This document shows, piece after piece, positions 46,501 to 55,799 of a stretch of DNA of 64,000 nucleotides. The notes beneath the pieces were generated by a model that worked only from the letters and a program-made list of their open reading frames with translations, was not told the origin of the DNA and did not search any database. Source of the stretch: Heliocidaris tuberculata (taxonomy: Eukaryota; Echinodermata; Echinoidea; Camarodonta; Echinometridae); the NCBI GenBank assembly GCA_025618425.1, contig CM046832.1, positions 61,331,608-61,395,607 on the forward strand, read 5' to 3'. Made by a program: the position numbers and the translations under genes. Position 1 is the stretch's first letter; every line of letters begins with the position of its first letter.

Positions 46501-49035
46501 TGATGGGCTAGTTATTTTCTAAACAACTGGAAGCATCCATATGAATTTGAGGTAGTTAGAGCCATACCACTCGATGATATGGGATAACGAGAAGCCTTGC
46601 TGAACAGCGATATACATGTAAAATTCTGAATTTCTTTTTCATTCCTCACAAGCAGACAGCTGCACCTCAGTACCATAAAATAGAGTTTTTTCTTGATATT
46701 AATGTTTAGTTCATGTTCATCTTGTGGGTTGTGAAAGTAAACACAATATCAGAGCTTTTTTAAAGTATGAAGTTATGTCAGCTGTACTTCATATTCAATC
46801 GTGCTTATCCAATGAAATTTTACTCTTATTTCTCATCAAAATATAACATTTTTATTTTATCATCTTTTTCTTTCTTGAAATTTTCTTGAGCTGTTGATCT
46901 CAAATGCTCATACCTGTTCATGGAATCCATCAACAGAAAATATAAAAGCCTGATACAGACAACCTCTAACATTTAGGCACCCTTTCATTCAAATGTGATG
47001 TACAGGTGTTTTGATCGACAACACCCGCCTCACATTGAACTCGGACGACGAGCTGGAAGATGGACCCAACGATCTGTCCTTTGACTTCAGGGTGGACTCA
47101 AACCCCACAGGAGGAGATGCCGAGGGTGACGACCTGTGGCGCCTCGAGACCTTCACCGCCACCAACGACGACGGTACAGGTCGCCGAGACATTCTCGACC
47201 AGCAGACCCTGGATCCTGCTGAAGCCAGCCGTGACATGGCATCTGGAAACTCCATGGTGTTCCGCAACCTTGAGGCAAGGGTCAACTCTGAAGATGTCAA
47301 CTGCGAGGAAGATTACTACCTGTGTGCAGAGATCAGCAAGCAAGTGCGCGCTCGCCCGAACTTTTCCCTGAAGGGAACAAGAGATGATTCTCTTACGAGT
47401 TGTAAATTAATCAAGTGCGCTAAAGCTGGTAAGAAGACTGTATTTAAAAAAAAAAAATTTTTTTTGGGGGGGGGGGGTTGAGGGGGGGGGGGGGACTGTG
47501 ATGGGGAGAGGAAGAGGTGTGAGATTTTTTTCTATCATGTTTCCATTAATTAAAAGTTAAGGGAAACCGTAATGGAAACGAGAGATGGCAAATGATGTTG
47601 CGGTCAAAGATGCAAACGATCTTAATTTAATTACGGAATAAACTACTCACAAAACTTGAGTTTTAATCGGCTGTTTAAGTTTCTCTTAAATTGGAATGTT
47701 GAATCTAACATGTCCAGAGGAAATTTGAATAACGAGAGTTGACTAACGAATATCTTATTTAGTATTTACTAATATTTTTTTACCAATTAAACACGCAAAT
47801 TAGGATCGCTAGGCCGCCTTGTATAAAGACTTGGGTTATTAAACGGAAGTTGCAATAAAGTTACTTTTCTATTAATTAGCCAATCATAATTCAGACTTAA
47901 ACTAGCTGCAATTTCAGTGATATTGATTGGCTAATGATTTCATTATCGCACAGTAATACAAGTTGCGTTCATCCCAAGTTCTACACAACTTGACTCCAAT
48001 GCACAGTTTCCCTTTCCTTGAAAGCATGATGAAACAATATATAAGCAAAAATTATTTCAGACGAAGTATTTCTTCCGTATCTTGTCATATCTGAATGACT
48101 ATATGGTATGATGAATTCGCAGTCAAATTGCTTATTATGTTTCTATGAAGATTTCAATGTTGGAGATTTGCCTCTCTTTTCTCTTCTCTCTAATCATGTT
48201 TATTGATGCATGATCCCTCGTTGCATGAGCCTCTCCCTGCCTGTTTGTCATCGCAAGTTGTAAAATGTAGTTCCTCCTTATTATCCCCAATCTTAATCAT
48301 TCATACCCCTCTTGTACTGATTAAATATATTCTGTTGATATGTATCCTACAATACAAGGAGAATTCAACGAAAAAGCCGTAAGTATATAAATAATGGTAA
48401 GAATTTTTTTCTCATAACACTATGGAAATTTCATTTATTTATTCATAAAGAGTGTAATAATTATGTAGGCGTCGTCTCATATAGAGTTGCAGTTAATTCG
48501 ATTTATTGCAACTCAAGTTTCTTATCAATTGCATCTCCTAATTGAAAAAAAAAGCAACAACAAAAAACAAAAACAGGCAATTGTAACTGTGTAGTTGATG
48601 AGTGGTGACTTTCGAGTTGCTGTCGATTTGGATGTTGTCATTTTCTTTCGACGCTTTGGAATGATCGATATAATGCTTGTATACGCACACTACTCAATTA
48701 TGTCTCTTTAAAATATTGAAAAACATAAAATCATTGCATTCATTGAAACACAGTGTGTTTCTAATGAATAATATTTAAAAAATACATTGAGGTCATCATA
48801 TACCTGATTCATAACGTTGGGTTTGATCTAAATTACGTAGTTTTGCAAAATTCTTTCCTACTTGTCAATTGTCGCAAATCAGATATTAGCAATCACTTTC
48901 TTTAATACTTCTCGAATAAGATAATTGATCGAGAGCAATGAAAAGTTCACATAATCCTGATCAACGTTCGACAATAACATTTTTCTTCTTTCTCTTTCAG
49001 ACTTAGTTGAATGGACACACGTATGTTGGCGGTAA
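26951..49035 (+). CDS. Gene B: secreted VWC protein with nine 4-Cys modules
   Basis: Thirteen exons: 26951-27041, 32868-33089, 33954-34143, 34504-34757, 36397-36840, 41152-41598, 42144-42569, 43019-43438, 43766-44212, 44691-45122, 45795-46223, 47006-47428 and 49001-49035. They sum to 4,260 nt: 1,419 residues plus stop, with every phase consistent. Domains: signal peptide 1-30; VWC 31-104 (ten cysteines, CTTCQCDNATVTC, CCFLC); modules 1-9 at 105-252, 253-400, 401-549, 550-691, 692-831, 832-980, 981-1124, 1125-1267 and 1268-1408; an 11-residue tail. No transmembrane segment after the signal peptide, so it is predicted to be extracellular. The module is conserved in length (140-149 residues) with a DLW/GLW core, N.DG.GPR loop and four cysteines. 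I do not recognise it. The VWC domain points to a matrix or ligand-binding protein, which is an inference. Confidence 0.93.
27640..27960 (-). mobile_element. LINE 3'-end fragment (minus strand)
   Basis: On the minus strand, near 27702-27755, the translation reads IPNNIKMMPSLKAFKRALK, matching the style of the C-terminus of CR1/Jockey-type reverse transcriptases (W..IP..I...SL..FK..LK). Stops flank it. Gene B intron 1. Confidence 0.6.
28060..29510 (+). mobile_element. Kolobok-like DNA transposon with decayed THAP domain
   Basis: Flanked by TTAA at 28056-28059 and 29511-29514. TIR AGGGTGACTAAATTA (15 bp) is perfect at both ends. From ATG 28442 the translation begins MPNRCIVAGCSKTPKDD; HHFPKDENLRKLW follows in another frame (28506-28544), and ICSDHF returns in the first frame (28601-28618). 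C-x4-C ... C-x2-H with HHFP, LW and W..PS is the THAP zinc-finger pattern. TTAA duplications, an AGGG start and an N-terminal THAP domain together point to the Kolobok superfamily. No transposase core is seen, so it is a deletion derivative. Confidence 0.78.
28442..28618 (+). pseudogene. THAP zinc-finger remnant of the transposase
   Basis: The cysteine pair and the closing C-x2-H are in one frame, while the middle (HHFPKDENLRKLW) is in a second frame. At least two compensating indels, or a missed tiny intron, break it. An in-frame TAA lies at 28517-28519 in the ATG frame. Downstream the frame becomes Ala/Pro-rich linker sequence. Confidence 0.65.
29884..30272. mobile_element. Foldback MITE (arms of about 130 bp)
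   Basis: TTTTCTTGAGGTGCA at the left and TGCACCTCAAGAAAA at the right. Inner blocks such as GTCAATTAGTCATT and ATTATGTAAACACACCCATTG have inverted partners before 30272. Gene B intron 1. Confidence 0.72.
30340..30850. repeat. Imperfect tandem repeat of about 135 bp and T/G tract
   Basis: The motif TCTGACACCC..TTCC..ACGGA..TTTTGTCA occurs at about 30436 and 30570 with similar surroundings. A (CT)n-poly(T)-poly(G) compound tract follows at 30700-30748. Confidence 0.5.
31085..31720 (+). mobile_element. LINE (CR1/Jockey-like) 3'-end fragment
   Basis: Plus-strand translation contains SYLSHCNLAWG (near 31265-31300) and GPKLWTVIPDTIKYS (near 31612-31660), both hallmarks of the thumb and C-terminal region of non-LTR reverse transcriptases. 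Interrupted by many stops; inactive. Gene B intron 1. Confidence 0.68.
32868..33089 (+). CDS. Gene B exon 2 (VWC domain)
   Basis: 222 nt, phase 1-1. CVYRGIPYLHGEDW, CTTCQCDNATVTC, CQPAFCAEPIKPEGECCFLC. Ten cysteines; NAT sequon shared with A and C. A CT-rich tract precedes the acceptor. Confidence 0.96.
33186..33260 (+). repeat. SINE-like fragment with B-box motif
   Basis: GGTTCGAATTCC at 33191-33202 followed by CGTCCTTCGGCAAGACATTA, a layout typical of tRNA-derived SINE bodies. No A-box found, so truncated. Confidence 0.45.
33336..33386. repeat. 51-bp hairpin
   Basis: CCAGAAGGGCATTAA (33336-33350) and TTAACGCCCTTCTGG (33372-33386) are inverted with one mismatch around a 21-base loop. One arm, CCAGAAGGGCGTTAA, also occurs at 63662-63676. 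Confidence 0.6.
33954..34143 (+). CDS. Gene B exon 3 (module 1, first half)
   Basis: 190 nt, phase 1 to 2; EGGDNQVSLNVPIKF, EDLWKLGAWASATPDGRGTR. Same split point as A and C. Confidence 0.94.
34165..34198. mobile_element. 34-bp perfect hairpin insertion
   Basis: CAAGGAGTTATCACAG, then TT, then its exact complement CTGTGATAACTCCTTG. GACTGAC flanks it on both sides (34158-34164 and 34199-34205), an apparent 7-bp target duplication. A close relative is at 55991-56021. Gene B intron 3, 21 bp after the exon 3 donor. Confidence 0.7.
34225..34440. repeat. AAT/ATG-type trinucleotide repeats
   Basis: Imperfect AAT, ATG and CAA triplets across about 200 bp between exons 3 and 4 of gene B. Confidence 0.9.
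34504..34757 (+). CDS. Gene B exon 4 (module 1, second half)
   Basis: 254 nt, phase 2 to 1; AECDDMKYICVRIERGDNP and closing CTGAPEC. Confidence 0.95.
34876..34921. repeat. (TG)n-poly(G) compound repeat
   Basis: About 11 TG units, then a poly(G) run of nearly 20. Intron 4 of gene B. Confidence 0.95.
36120..36267. mobile_element. 148-bp MITE
   Basis: AGGGCTGGTCACATTTGT at the left; ACAAATATGACCAGCCCT at the right. Subterminal ATAACGATAACAATAACGA pairs with CGTTATTGTTATTGTTAT. Intron 4 of gene B, 130 bp before exon 5. Confidence 0.72.
36397..36840 (+). CDS. Gene B exon 5 (module 2)
   Basis: 444 nt, phase 1-1; DGLWKMGLYGSRTPDGLGDR, VGCNEFGYVCVEFTGGD, closing CKEQEC. Closest to gene B exon 6 and gene A exon 5. 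Confidence 0.96.
36988..37672. mobile_element. hAT-like element with internal 180-bp tandem repeats
   Basis: Target duplication TAAGTAAA at 36980-36987 and 37673-37680. Termini CAACCGCGTAGCCAGG and the complement of CAGGAGCGTAGCCAGG agree at 13 of 16 bases. Inside, a unit with GGTGGCTGCAGGGA ... GCGCGAAGCGCGAAA ... AGAAAGATAACGGCTC recurs with period 180 bp (starts near 37284 and 37464, plus an earlier partial copy). No coding capacity. Intron 5 of gene B. Confidence 0.85.
37797..39489. mobile_element. TIR element (1.7 kb) enclosing a minisatellite
   Basis: AGGGGCATTCACAC at the left and GTGTGAATGCCCCT at the right. Subterminal GATCAGAATCTCGC and GAGATTCTGATCTCG are also inverted. No sure target duplication. 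The centre is the 42-bp minisatellite described below. Confidence 0.65.
38221..39140. repeat. 42-bp minisatellite, about 22 copies
   Basis: Unit: TATGTATTTCTTAGTTTTCC followed by CTTTAATCTATCCTCTGTAC and TT. A few units have CTTATCTT in place of CTGTACTTTA or TATGTTTTC. Because the unit is a multiple of three, + strand frames stay open (MYFLVFPLIYPLYF repeats). This is a by-product; there is no start context, splice site or domain to support a protein. Confidence 0.93.
40518..40560. repeat. (AT)n microsatellite
   Basis: About 21 AT units in intron 5 of gene B. Confidence 0.97.
41152..41598 (+). CDS. Gene B exon 6 (module 3)
   Basis: 447 nt, phase 1-1; TGLWRMGLYGSRNPDGTGEK, VGCNDFGYVCVEFTGGDDP, closing CKEQEC. 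Very like exon 5, so likely a product of exon duplication; gene A has no counterpart. Confidence 0.95.
42144..42569 (+). CDS. Gene B exon 7 (module 4)
   Basis: 426 nt, phase 1-1; DQLWTVGAYASKNPDGSGPK, FDFDMTGTRCEDAPYLCFDL, closing CVDMSDRC. Counterpart of gene A exon 6. Confidence 0.96.
43019..43438 (+). CDS. Gene B exon 8 (module 5)
   Basis: 420 nt, phase 1-1; DGLWQLGVFAARNPDGTGPR, LGCDEYRWLCVEFKKGE, closing CKEQRC. Counterpart of gene A exon 7. A poly(G) run of over 20 starts 28 bp after the donor. Confidence 0.96.
43766..44212 (+). CDS. Gene B exon 9 (module 6)
   Basis: 447 nt, phase 1-1; VDLWTLSQWGSERPNGNGPQ, NFDMTGLKCPQVKYICNEVN, closing C-x7-C (CFEVPEDAC), the widest closing pair in the series. 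Confidence 0.95.
44691..45122 (+). CDS. Gene B exon 10 (module 7)
   Basis: 432 nt, phase 1-1; DGLWRIGVFGSPNPDGAGPR, IGCDSEYRFLCLEFSKG (C-x7-C, one residue longer than the others), closing CKEQPC. Confidence 0.95.
45795..46223 (+). CDS. Gene B exon 11 (module 8)
   Basis: 429 nt, phase 1-1; RDLWEMTTFGSSYPDGRGPR, NFDMTGLTCNEVRYFCSEL, closing CFELDC. Confidence 0.95.
47006..47428 (+). CDS. Gene B exon 12 (module 9)
   Basis: 423 nt, phase 1-1; DDLWRLETFTATNDDGTGRR, VNCEEDYYLCAEISKQ, closing CKLIKC. The most diverged module: Asn replaces the usual Gly before the first cysteine. Confidence 0.93.
47440..47498. repeat. A-T-G homopolymer compound tract
   Basis: Poly(A), poly(T) and two poly(G) runs in direct succession just after the exon 12 donor. 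Confidence 0.95.
49001..49035 (+). CDS. Gene B terminal exon (11-residue tail)
   Basis: Acceptor TCTTTCTCTTTCAG, phase 1 entry. Completes a GAC codon and reads DLVEWTHVCWR, then TAA. The short tail carries an unpaired extra cysteine. The match of phase, a strong acceptor and a downstream AATAAA support it, though alternative ends cannot be excluded. Confidence 0.68.
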
Positions 49036-49342
49036 ACTTCTCCTCACCATAGTAACACGTTCCAAGATAACTTAGTGAAAAAAAATCCATTACAGATTTA
49101 TATGCGAGTACCCAATTAACGAGTTCCTTTGCGTGTAAAAAACCCATCAATAATGCCTATTATTTTTGAATGCAGATTTATAAAAAGTGACTTTGTATTC
49201 AAGGCATAGTAACAAAGAGTTTAAATCAACAAAATCAACTTTTATGCACAACGCACAGCGTAACAGCAGCAAAAGGAATTTAATCGTGAAAAGTTAAAGT
49301 ACTTTGCTGTAAATTTCAATATATTCGTTTTGTCTTCAATTC

Positions 49343-49348
49343 AATAAA
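49343..49348 (+). terminator. Poly(A) signal candidate of gene B
   Basis: AATAAA 308 bp after the stop, followed by a T-rich and GT-containing stretch (TTTGCTTTTTGTTTG). Confidence 0.5.
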
Positions 49349-49379
49349 AATGTTAGTGCAAAACCAGAAAGTTTGCTTT

Positions 49380-50590
49380 TTGTTTGATTATTATCATCAT
49401 ATGCATTCAAGAAAACTTTGTTCCGTCTTGAACACTTTGTTTTGCTACTAATTAATCTGATCCGAAGACCGAAACAGGTACCAGTCACTGTCAAAATAAG
49501 TTAAGACTGGCATCTATCTTGTTTTCAAGACCAGCATACATAAAAGTTTATTCAAAAATATGTTGCTTCACACGTCCACCCACTTCACATTGACCTTGAA
49601 GTGATAATCCCTTTCAGCAGCTCCGTGAAGCTATATCCCGTGATGATTTAAGTGCTGTGTGTCGGTGAGAGGTGCTACGGTGAAGCAAATAAATGCATTT
49701 TCACGTATATGCAGTAAAATGTACTGTCTGTCAAACATGATGCAAAACCGAATAATTATTTTCTCTCTTTTCTATCCATTACGATACAAAGCAGATATCG
49801 ATTTTACTTGACAACCACCGAATCACCTTAGGAGATCATTGAAAGGAGGAGCAGGAATACGAGCATGAGCAGAAAGAAAACACGCTAACCTGAGAGGGCA
49901 CACTTTCGAGTTTGTGATGCATAATTATTATAAGCAAAGTAGCGCTGGAGCTGTGTATCAAAATCATGAAACGCATTATTGATAAAAGCAGTTCCAACAT
50001 GCCATAGCGATATTGTGTGAAATGTCAAAAGCGAAATTCCGTCCATTTTGATCATTCCTATTATTAAGTATATACCAAGGACACCGTTATGTGTATTTGG
50101 AGGGATGGAGAGGAGCGGTGATATCCACCGTAAGGTAAAGCTGGAGTAGCCCTCTTCACTTTGAAGTCCTCCAAAAGAAACACTAATAATTTGAGTGGGT
50201 CTGCGGGCCATTTGAAGATAATTCCGCTCCCTGCCACTCAAAATCGAAATCGTCTGGAAAAGAAACGTATTTTCACCACTTTCATGACTTTGATTTGCAA
50301 TCGGGAGTATTACGTTTGAAAATATTCCTTTTTGTATATTCTGATATCAACTCTTATAAGGACTTAACTGTACATATAATATGTCCATAATCATTTGTCA
50401 TTACTGAGTGCAATAAATAGTTACTGTTTTCAACCCCTAGACTACGGGAACCGGGTGGCTCCTGTATTAAGCCTATGAGAGTTAAAGAATTTAGTAGTCA
50501 ACGGGTTAATACTAAGCAAACTGTACTATATCCATTTACTGTGCAATATAGGAAGAACATGTTGTGCAATAATTACTTGAGCATGGTTTT
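49380..50590. other. Intergenic stretch downstream of gene B
   Basis: AT-rich; no gene, tRNA or clear TIR pair recognised. Confidence 0.45.
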
Positions 50591-50592
50591 TG

Positions 50593-50968
50593 TATTTTAT
50601 AGAATAGAACTGCAATTAATTTCACCACTTAAAACATGCAAAAAATGGAGAAAAAATATTTAAATAGAGAACGTTAGAAAGCAATATAGATAGAGAAGCG
50701 AAGGGAATGGAAAATGATTTTTTTTTTATCTTATTCATTTTCTCTCTTATTATTTTGATTCGCTCAGAGGATGAAATCGATATTTTATAGAATAGAACTG
50801 CAATTAATTTCACCACTTAAAACATGCAAAAAATGGAGAAAAAATATTTAAATAGAGAACGTTAGAAAGCAATATAGATAGAGAAGTGAAGGGAATGGAA
50901 AATGATTTTTTTTTTATCTTATTCATTTTCTCTCTTATTATTTTGATTCGCTCAGAGGATGAAATCGA
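50593..50968. repeat. 188-bp tandem duplication, nearly identical
   Basis: TATTTTATAGAATAGAACTG at 50593 recurs at 50781, and the two 188-bp copies differ at only about one base (GAAGCGAAG against GAAGTGAAG). Confidence 0.93.
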
Positions 50969-51302
50969 TAGAAAAGAATAATTAGGAGAGATACCTAAGC
51001 TTGTATACTTACTTTTTTGTGTATCATGAGTCATGTTCTTCACAAGTGATTACGTGAATCCCAATTGGCCAATACTTCCCCGAATAATTGCATATAGTCG
51101 TATAGTCTAGATAACTTATTGTCTTATTGTCATCATAAATTTCATGATTTGCTATTATTATCATCAGTACTATTCAATTTAGCCCTTTCAATCACATAGG
51201 GAAACTTAGTTATTTGATTCGAATTTTGTGTTGTTTAGTGAATAGTACAATGGAATCGACTTGCAGTATTAAATCAACTTGTAAGTATGAGCCTATATGA
51301 AC

Positions 51303-51345
51303 AAAAACAAAAACAAAAACAAAAACAAGAACAAAAACAAAAATA
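51303..51345. repeat. (AAAAAC)n
   Basis: Seven hexamers with one AAGAAC variant. Confidence 0.93.
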
Positions 51346-51383
51346 AATCAATAATTATTGAAAGTACTCTATAATTAATAACA

Positions 51384-51713
51384 ACTAAAATTAAAGATAA
51401 AATTTATTTAGAAATATTATTTATAGATTATGACAGTCCTTCTTACATATTAACCGAAACTAACTGCGCTTGAATTTTTTAGTATATTTTCAAAGTATTT
51501 TAAGTTGATTTTTTGCTCTGATTTGAATATATACGTATCGGATTTTTACTAAAATTAAAGATAAAATTTATTTAGAAATATTATTTATAGATTATGACAG
51601 TCCTTCTTACATATTAACCGAAACTGACTGCGCTTGAATTCTTTAGTATATTTTCAAAGTATTTTAAGTTGATTTTTTGCTCTGATTTGAATATATACGT
51701 ATCGGATTTTTAC
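51384..51713. repeat. 164-bp tandem duplication, nearly identical
   Basis: ACTAAAATTAAAGATAAAAT at 51384 recurs at 51548; the copies differ at very few sites (e.g. AACTAACTGCG against AACTGACTGCG). Confidence 0.93.
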
Positions 51714-51962
51714 AATGATAATAGCGCATGTTCCGACACACCTCTAATCGCCAGAAATATACTTGATGTCAGGGTGGAATCGTTTATTGTAAAATAATTA
51801 TAATGAAAATAAAATTAAATGAAATATTTAATGAGATTCGTAATCAAAGTTATTGCTGAGTGTCGCGTGATCTGATGTTATTGATGACTTGGAGTATATT
51901 GATGAATTTGATTTGGCATTTTGTGGTAATTAATGGCATACTAATTGGATATGTAAAAACAA

Positions 51963-52157
51963 GAGAGGGAGAGAGAGGGGGGGGGGGGGAGAGAAGGGGG
52001 CACAATGATATAAATAAAGAGAGAAAGGTCGATTTTGCAGCGAAAGAGAATAATTAGAAAAGAGAAAGATGGTGAAAGAACGATCTACGAAGAGAGGGAG
52101 GGAGATAGAGATAGGGAGGGAGAGCGAGAGAGAGAGAGAGAGAGAAAGAGAGAAAGG

Positions 52158-52189
<32 letters not shown>

Positions 52190-52400
52190 CGATTGGGAGA
52201 GAAAAGTGTAAAATAAAGGGAATAAAAAAAGTAATCAAAGTGATCAGATCAGATCTCAAACATGTGTTGAGTGAACGTAAACATGCTAATAGGCTATATC
52301 ACGGAAGAAAGAGAGATAGTGGAAGGTAAATGAATAGAGAAAGAGAGATAGTGGAAGGTAAATGAATAGAGAAAGAGAAATAAAGAGAGAGGGCAGAGTA
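51963..52400. repeat. (GA)n-rich region with 36-bp tandem copy
   Basis: GA arrays with poly(G) islands at about 51977-51989 and 52180-52189. GAAAGAGAGATAGTGGAAGG plus 16 bases is repeated back to back near 52306-52378. Confidence 0.9.
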
Positions 52401-52987
52401 CCTTATTAAATATATCCAAAATATGACAAAGAGTTTAAAAAGAGGAAAGAGGTGAGTAATGCACATATAGCATGTATAGTGAAGTAATATTATGTCATGA
52501 ATCATTCATTAATGCCAACCCAAATACACGTCAACTTTAAACTATGATAAAGTCCACTTCTAGAGAGTGAGTGAAAAATGTGCATCTTCACACTTGAAGG
52601 GGGCAAGGGGGCAGTTTGCCCCCTCACAAATTTCCAACCCAGAAGAACGTGACTTTTTTATTTTAGTTAGGAAATTATCGCAAGGTAAATAATCAAATTG
52701 TGTTGAAATCTCATAAGTTATGGACAATTTCTGAAAAAAAAAATTCTGCTCGGCCGCAATGACTTGTGACCTTACAAACAGTAATGTGAACCTGGTTAAG
52801 CATAGCTTATGAAGTCAAATTTCAAAAAATAGGTAAGCCCCAATACTAATTGAATGACATTCTGATGTAATGAAGTGAATTCTTTGTAAAATATGCTCAA
52901 ACATTAAGGATCAATAGATTAAGCATGTTCTATAAATAATGCACCTGTCAAAAACTGTAATTCTAAAGGGAATGCGGCCCAAATTTT

Positions 52988-53041
52988 TTTGCTTGCTCGC
53001 CTCGCTCGCCTCGCTCGCCTCGCTCGCCTCGCTCGCTCGTA
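52988..53041. repeat. (CTCGCCTCG)n minisatellite
   Basis: Four to five 9-bp units in otherwise AT-rich DNA. Confidence 0.92.
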
Positions 53042-54088
53042 AATAACTTCGAATTCGTTGAATGACACAAACATATTGAAAAAAATGATATCATAGCGAA
53101 ATCAAAATCATCAAAATTACAAATTAAGTAGAGATTGGGGAATAGAACTAAGCCCCCTCCCCCTCCATGCAAATTAGGATCTCTTAAAAAAGTGAATTCC
53201 TCGGATTGGCTTGGATGTTTTGCCTCAGAAAACGTATACATTTTTCGAATGATTAAGGAAATATCACTTGCCAAAGGTTTTATTATTGCGTATTTCTCCC
53301 TTCTTTTTGCCTTTCTGATCTTGTCTATAATGCTTTCTTTATCTCATTATGTTCCTGCCTCTATTCATTATTTTTGGTTTGTTTTCGCATAGTCCTATTC
53401 CTAATTTCTATCCTATTGTCTTTTCTCTTTGACCTTCTCTTTGCTACTTTTCTTTGTATAAGTAATTATTTCTTCACATGGTAGAATCGATGAAGAAGTA
53501 AACGAACGATTTATGTTTTAGATAAAGAGGAGTTTAAAGACAAATTGATATACATTATCTAAAAAAATAATACATCTTTTACAGAAATGACTGAGCTATT
53601 TGAAGAATTCAAAGATCTTGAAATTGGACAATAATAGTGTCATTGATCGATGTAAAATGCCTTAAATCCATCATAAATACCCGTGATGAAGTTTGAATGA
53701 TGATTTTATTTGTTAAATACAATTTCATAAGTTAATATGTGTATACTTTGAGTACTGAGCTCGTATTTGACATGGTAAAGCAGTTAATGTTTTGATTCTA
53801 TAGAATTAATACATATATATTTTTTTGTATACGTCATCCAATTTAATATTATATTTTGTTTTATCAATACAACATGTAGAATCTGTATAGGCCTATATAT
53901 GATTTTCCACATTTGGACTTGTATATTGTATTATGTTACGGAAGCAATTTCAGTCTCAGATTATTTTGTATATTGTTTAAGCAGCGTCACCACAAATCGT
54001 TTGCATATGCTTTTCATATGACCGTTAATGTCCATTATACTTATGCTAAGTATTTTAAAACAAGTTATTGATTTACAATGTTACTGAG

Positions 54089-54342
54089 GTAGCTTAGCGA
54101 AACGTCGTGGCGCGTAAGAACGCGGGAAAGACGCATATGACAAAACTATTCAAAACCAAAATTTTATTCTATAGAGGCAGAATCAAGATATGACAATGCA
54201 GAATTAGTGTTAAAATCTTTGAACACTTTTAAGCAAAATAATATGAAATTTTTTATTCAGATATGTCTGATTCTAATTTTAGAAGCACATACAAAACTTG
54301 CAACATTCCTCTATGCGTCTTTCCCGCATTTCGCTAAGCTAC
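54089..54342. mobile_element. 254-bp MITE
   Basis: GTAGCTTAGCGAAA at the left and TTTCGCTAAGCTAC at the right, with subterminal GCGGGAAAGACGCATA and TATGCGTCTTTCCCGC. No sure target duplication. Confidence 0.72.
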
Positions 54343-55799
54343 GTGAAGTTTCATAATGAGTTCCAAATACCAATACCATCAACTTTCTTGGTATGAAATG
54401 AAATTGATTTTCGTTGAGTGGGGGTGGTGCAGGTGGTGAAGACGGTCATGCACAGAAGTCATCCAATAACCATCTCATACCACTCTCGAAAACAGATGGG
54501 AAAACATTTTTAAAGACACACAAACTATCTTACCAAATTAAATAAATTACTGAACATCTCAAGGGGGACGAAAACACATTTATTGACAAAGGGAAAATTA
54601 CCGGCAATTGTCCAAAGTGGTTTTCCACACATCACTTAAAGGCGTGATGAACTGGTTTGCAAATTAACAACGACACGGTGCTGGTTATTCGATAGAAACC
54701 TCAGCCCAATTCAAGTTCGTTGTGAAGGAGGGAACTAGAAACGGGTCAAGGAATGAACATGTATACACAATAAAGCTAGGGTACATGACCACTGTTTTGA
54801 TGCAACAGGTACTTTCGGTTCTGCACATTTCTGATTTATTATTTTTTTTCAAAATTTAGAAAATAATCGAAAACTGATAACTTTTTAAAAAGAAAAAGTA
54901 ATGCGTTATGGACTTTTAAATAAATACTATATAAATTCACTGTCAGGTAAGAGCATTCATGAACCAATTCAATGTATCATATGATTTTGATTACGGATCT
55001 GGAGATAAAAAAATGATAAAAGACAAATCTGACGTTCTAAATGTGTTCACTTGACGTTATCAAGTCGATTTTAGCTTGTTCCCAGCTAAAATCTGTGTTT
55101 CTTGTTTTCGATAAAGATTTTAAATCACTTCTCTTCTCGGTTCAACAGGAAGTCAGTCAACTGAATTCCTCTTACAAAAGATTGTAACCTTTGATATACT
55201 TCCCCCTTTACCAGGTTTAGAACGAAATATATTATATTTCATGTTTTAAGGTTATTTTCCAGACAAATGAAATAACCCTTAATAATCAAATCTTATCGCA
55301 AGTTTAAATTTTGAAATCCTGGAAATATTTGAGCATTAAAATGATTTGAATAATGCAAAATTAATGCAAAGGTGGATAGATTTTAACTATTTTCAAAATA
55401 ATTTGTACAATTAACGTATCAGTGAAACTATTCAAAATATGCAACAGCAACATCACATTATTTTGAAAAAGATTAGAAAACATGAATTATGTGTGTTCGC
55501 TAATTAGTAAACAAATATTCGATGTTTATAAGAGAACCTCTTTAAAAGTTCGCTCTAAAACGCCTGCATTCTAGATAAAGCTCATGTTTCGAGTAATGAT
55601 TGATTTAAAAAAAAAGTAGAATGGAAGTTCAAAAACAAAAATAGTCAAATTTTTTATACATTATCCATCACCGGTAAATATCTTGTGTCATGGCTTATTC
55701 AATCACGGTTCGATGGGGGGGGGGGGGGGGGACCTTTTGTCCGCCTAACAAAATGTGCCCCCTCTTCCATTGTCCTAGCCCGACGTTTCGCCGCCTCTG

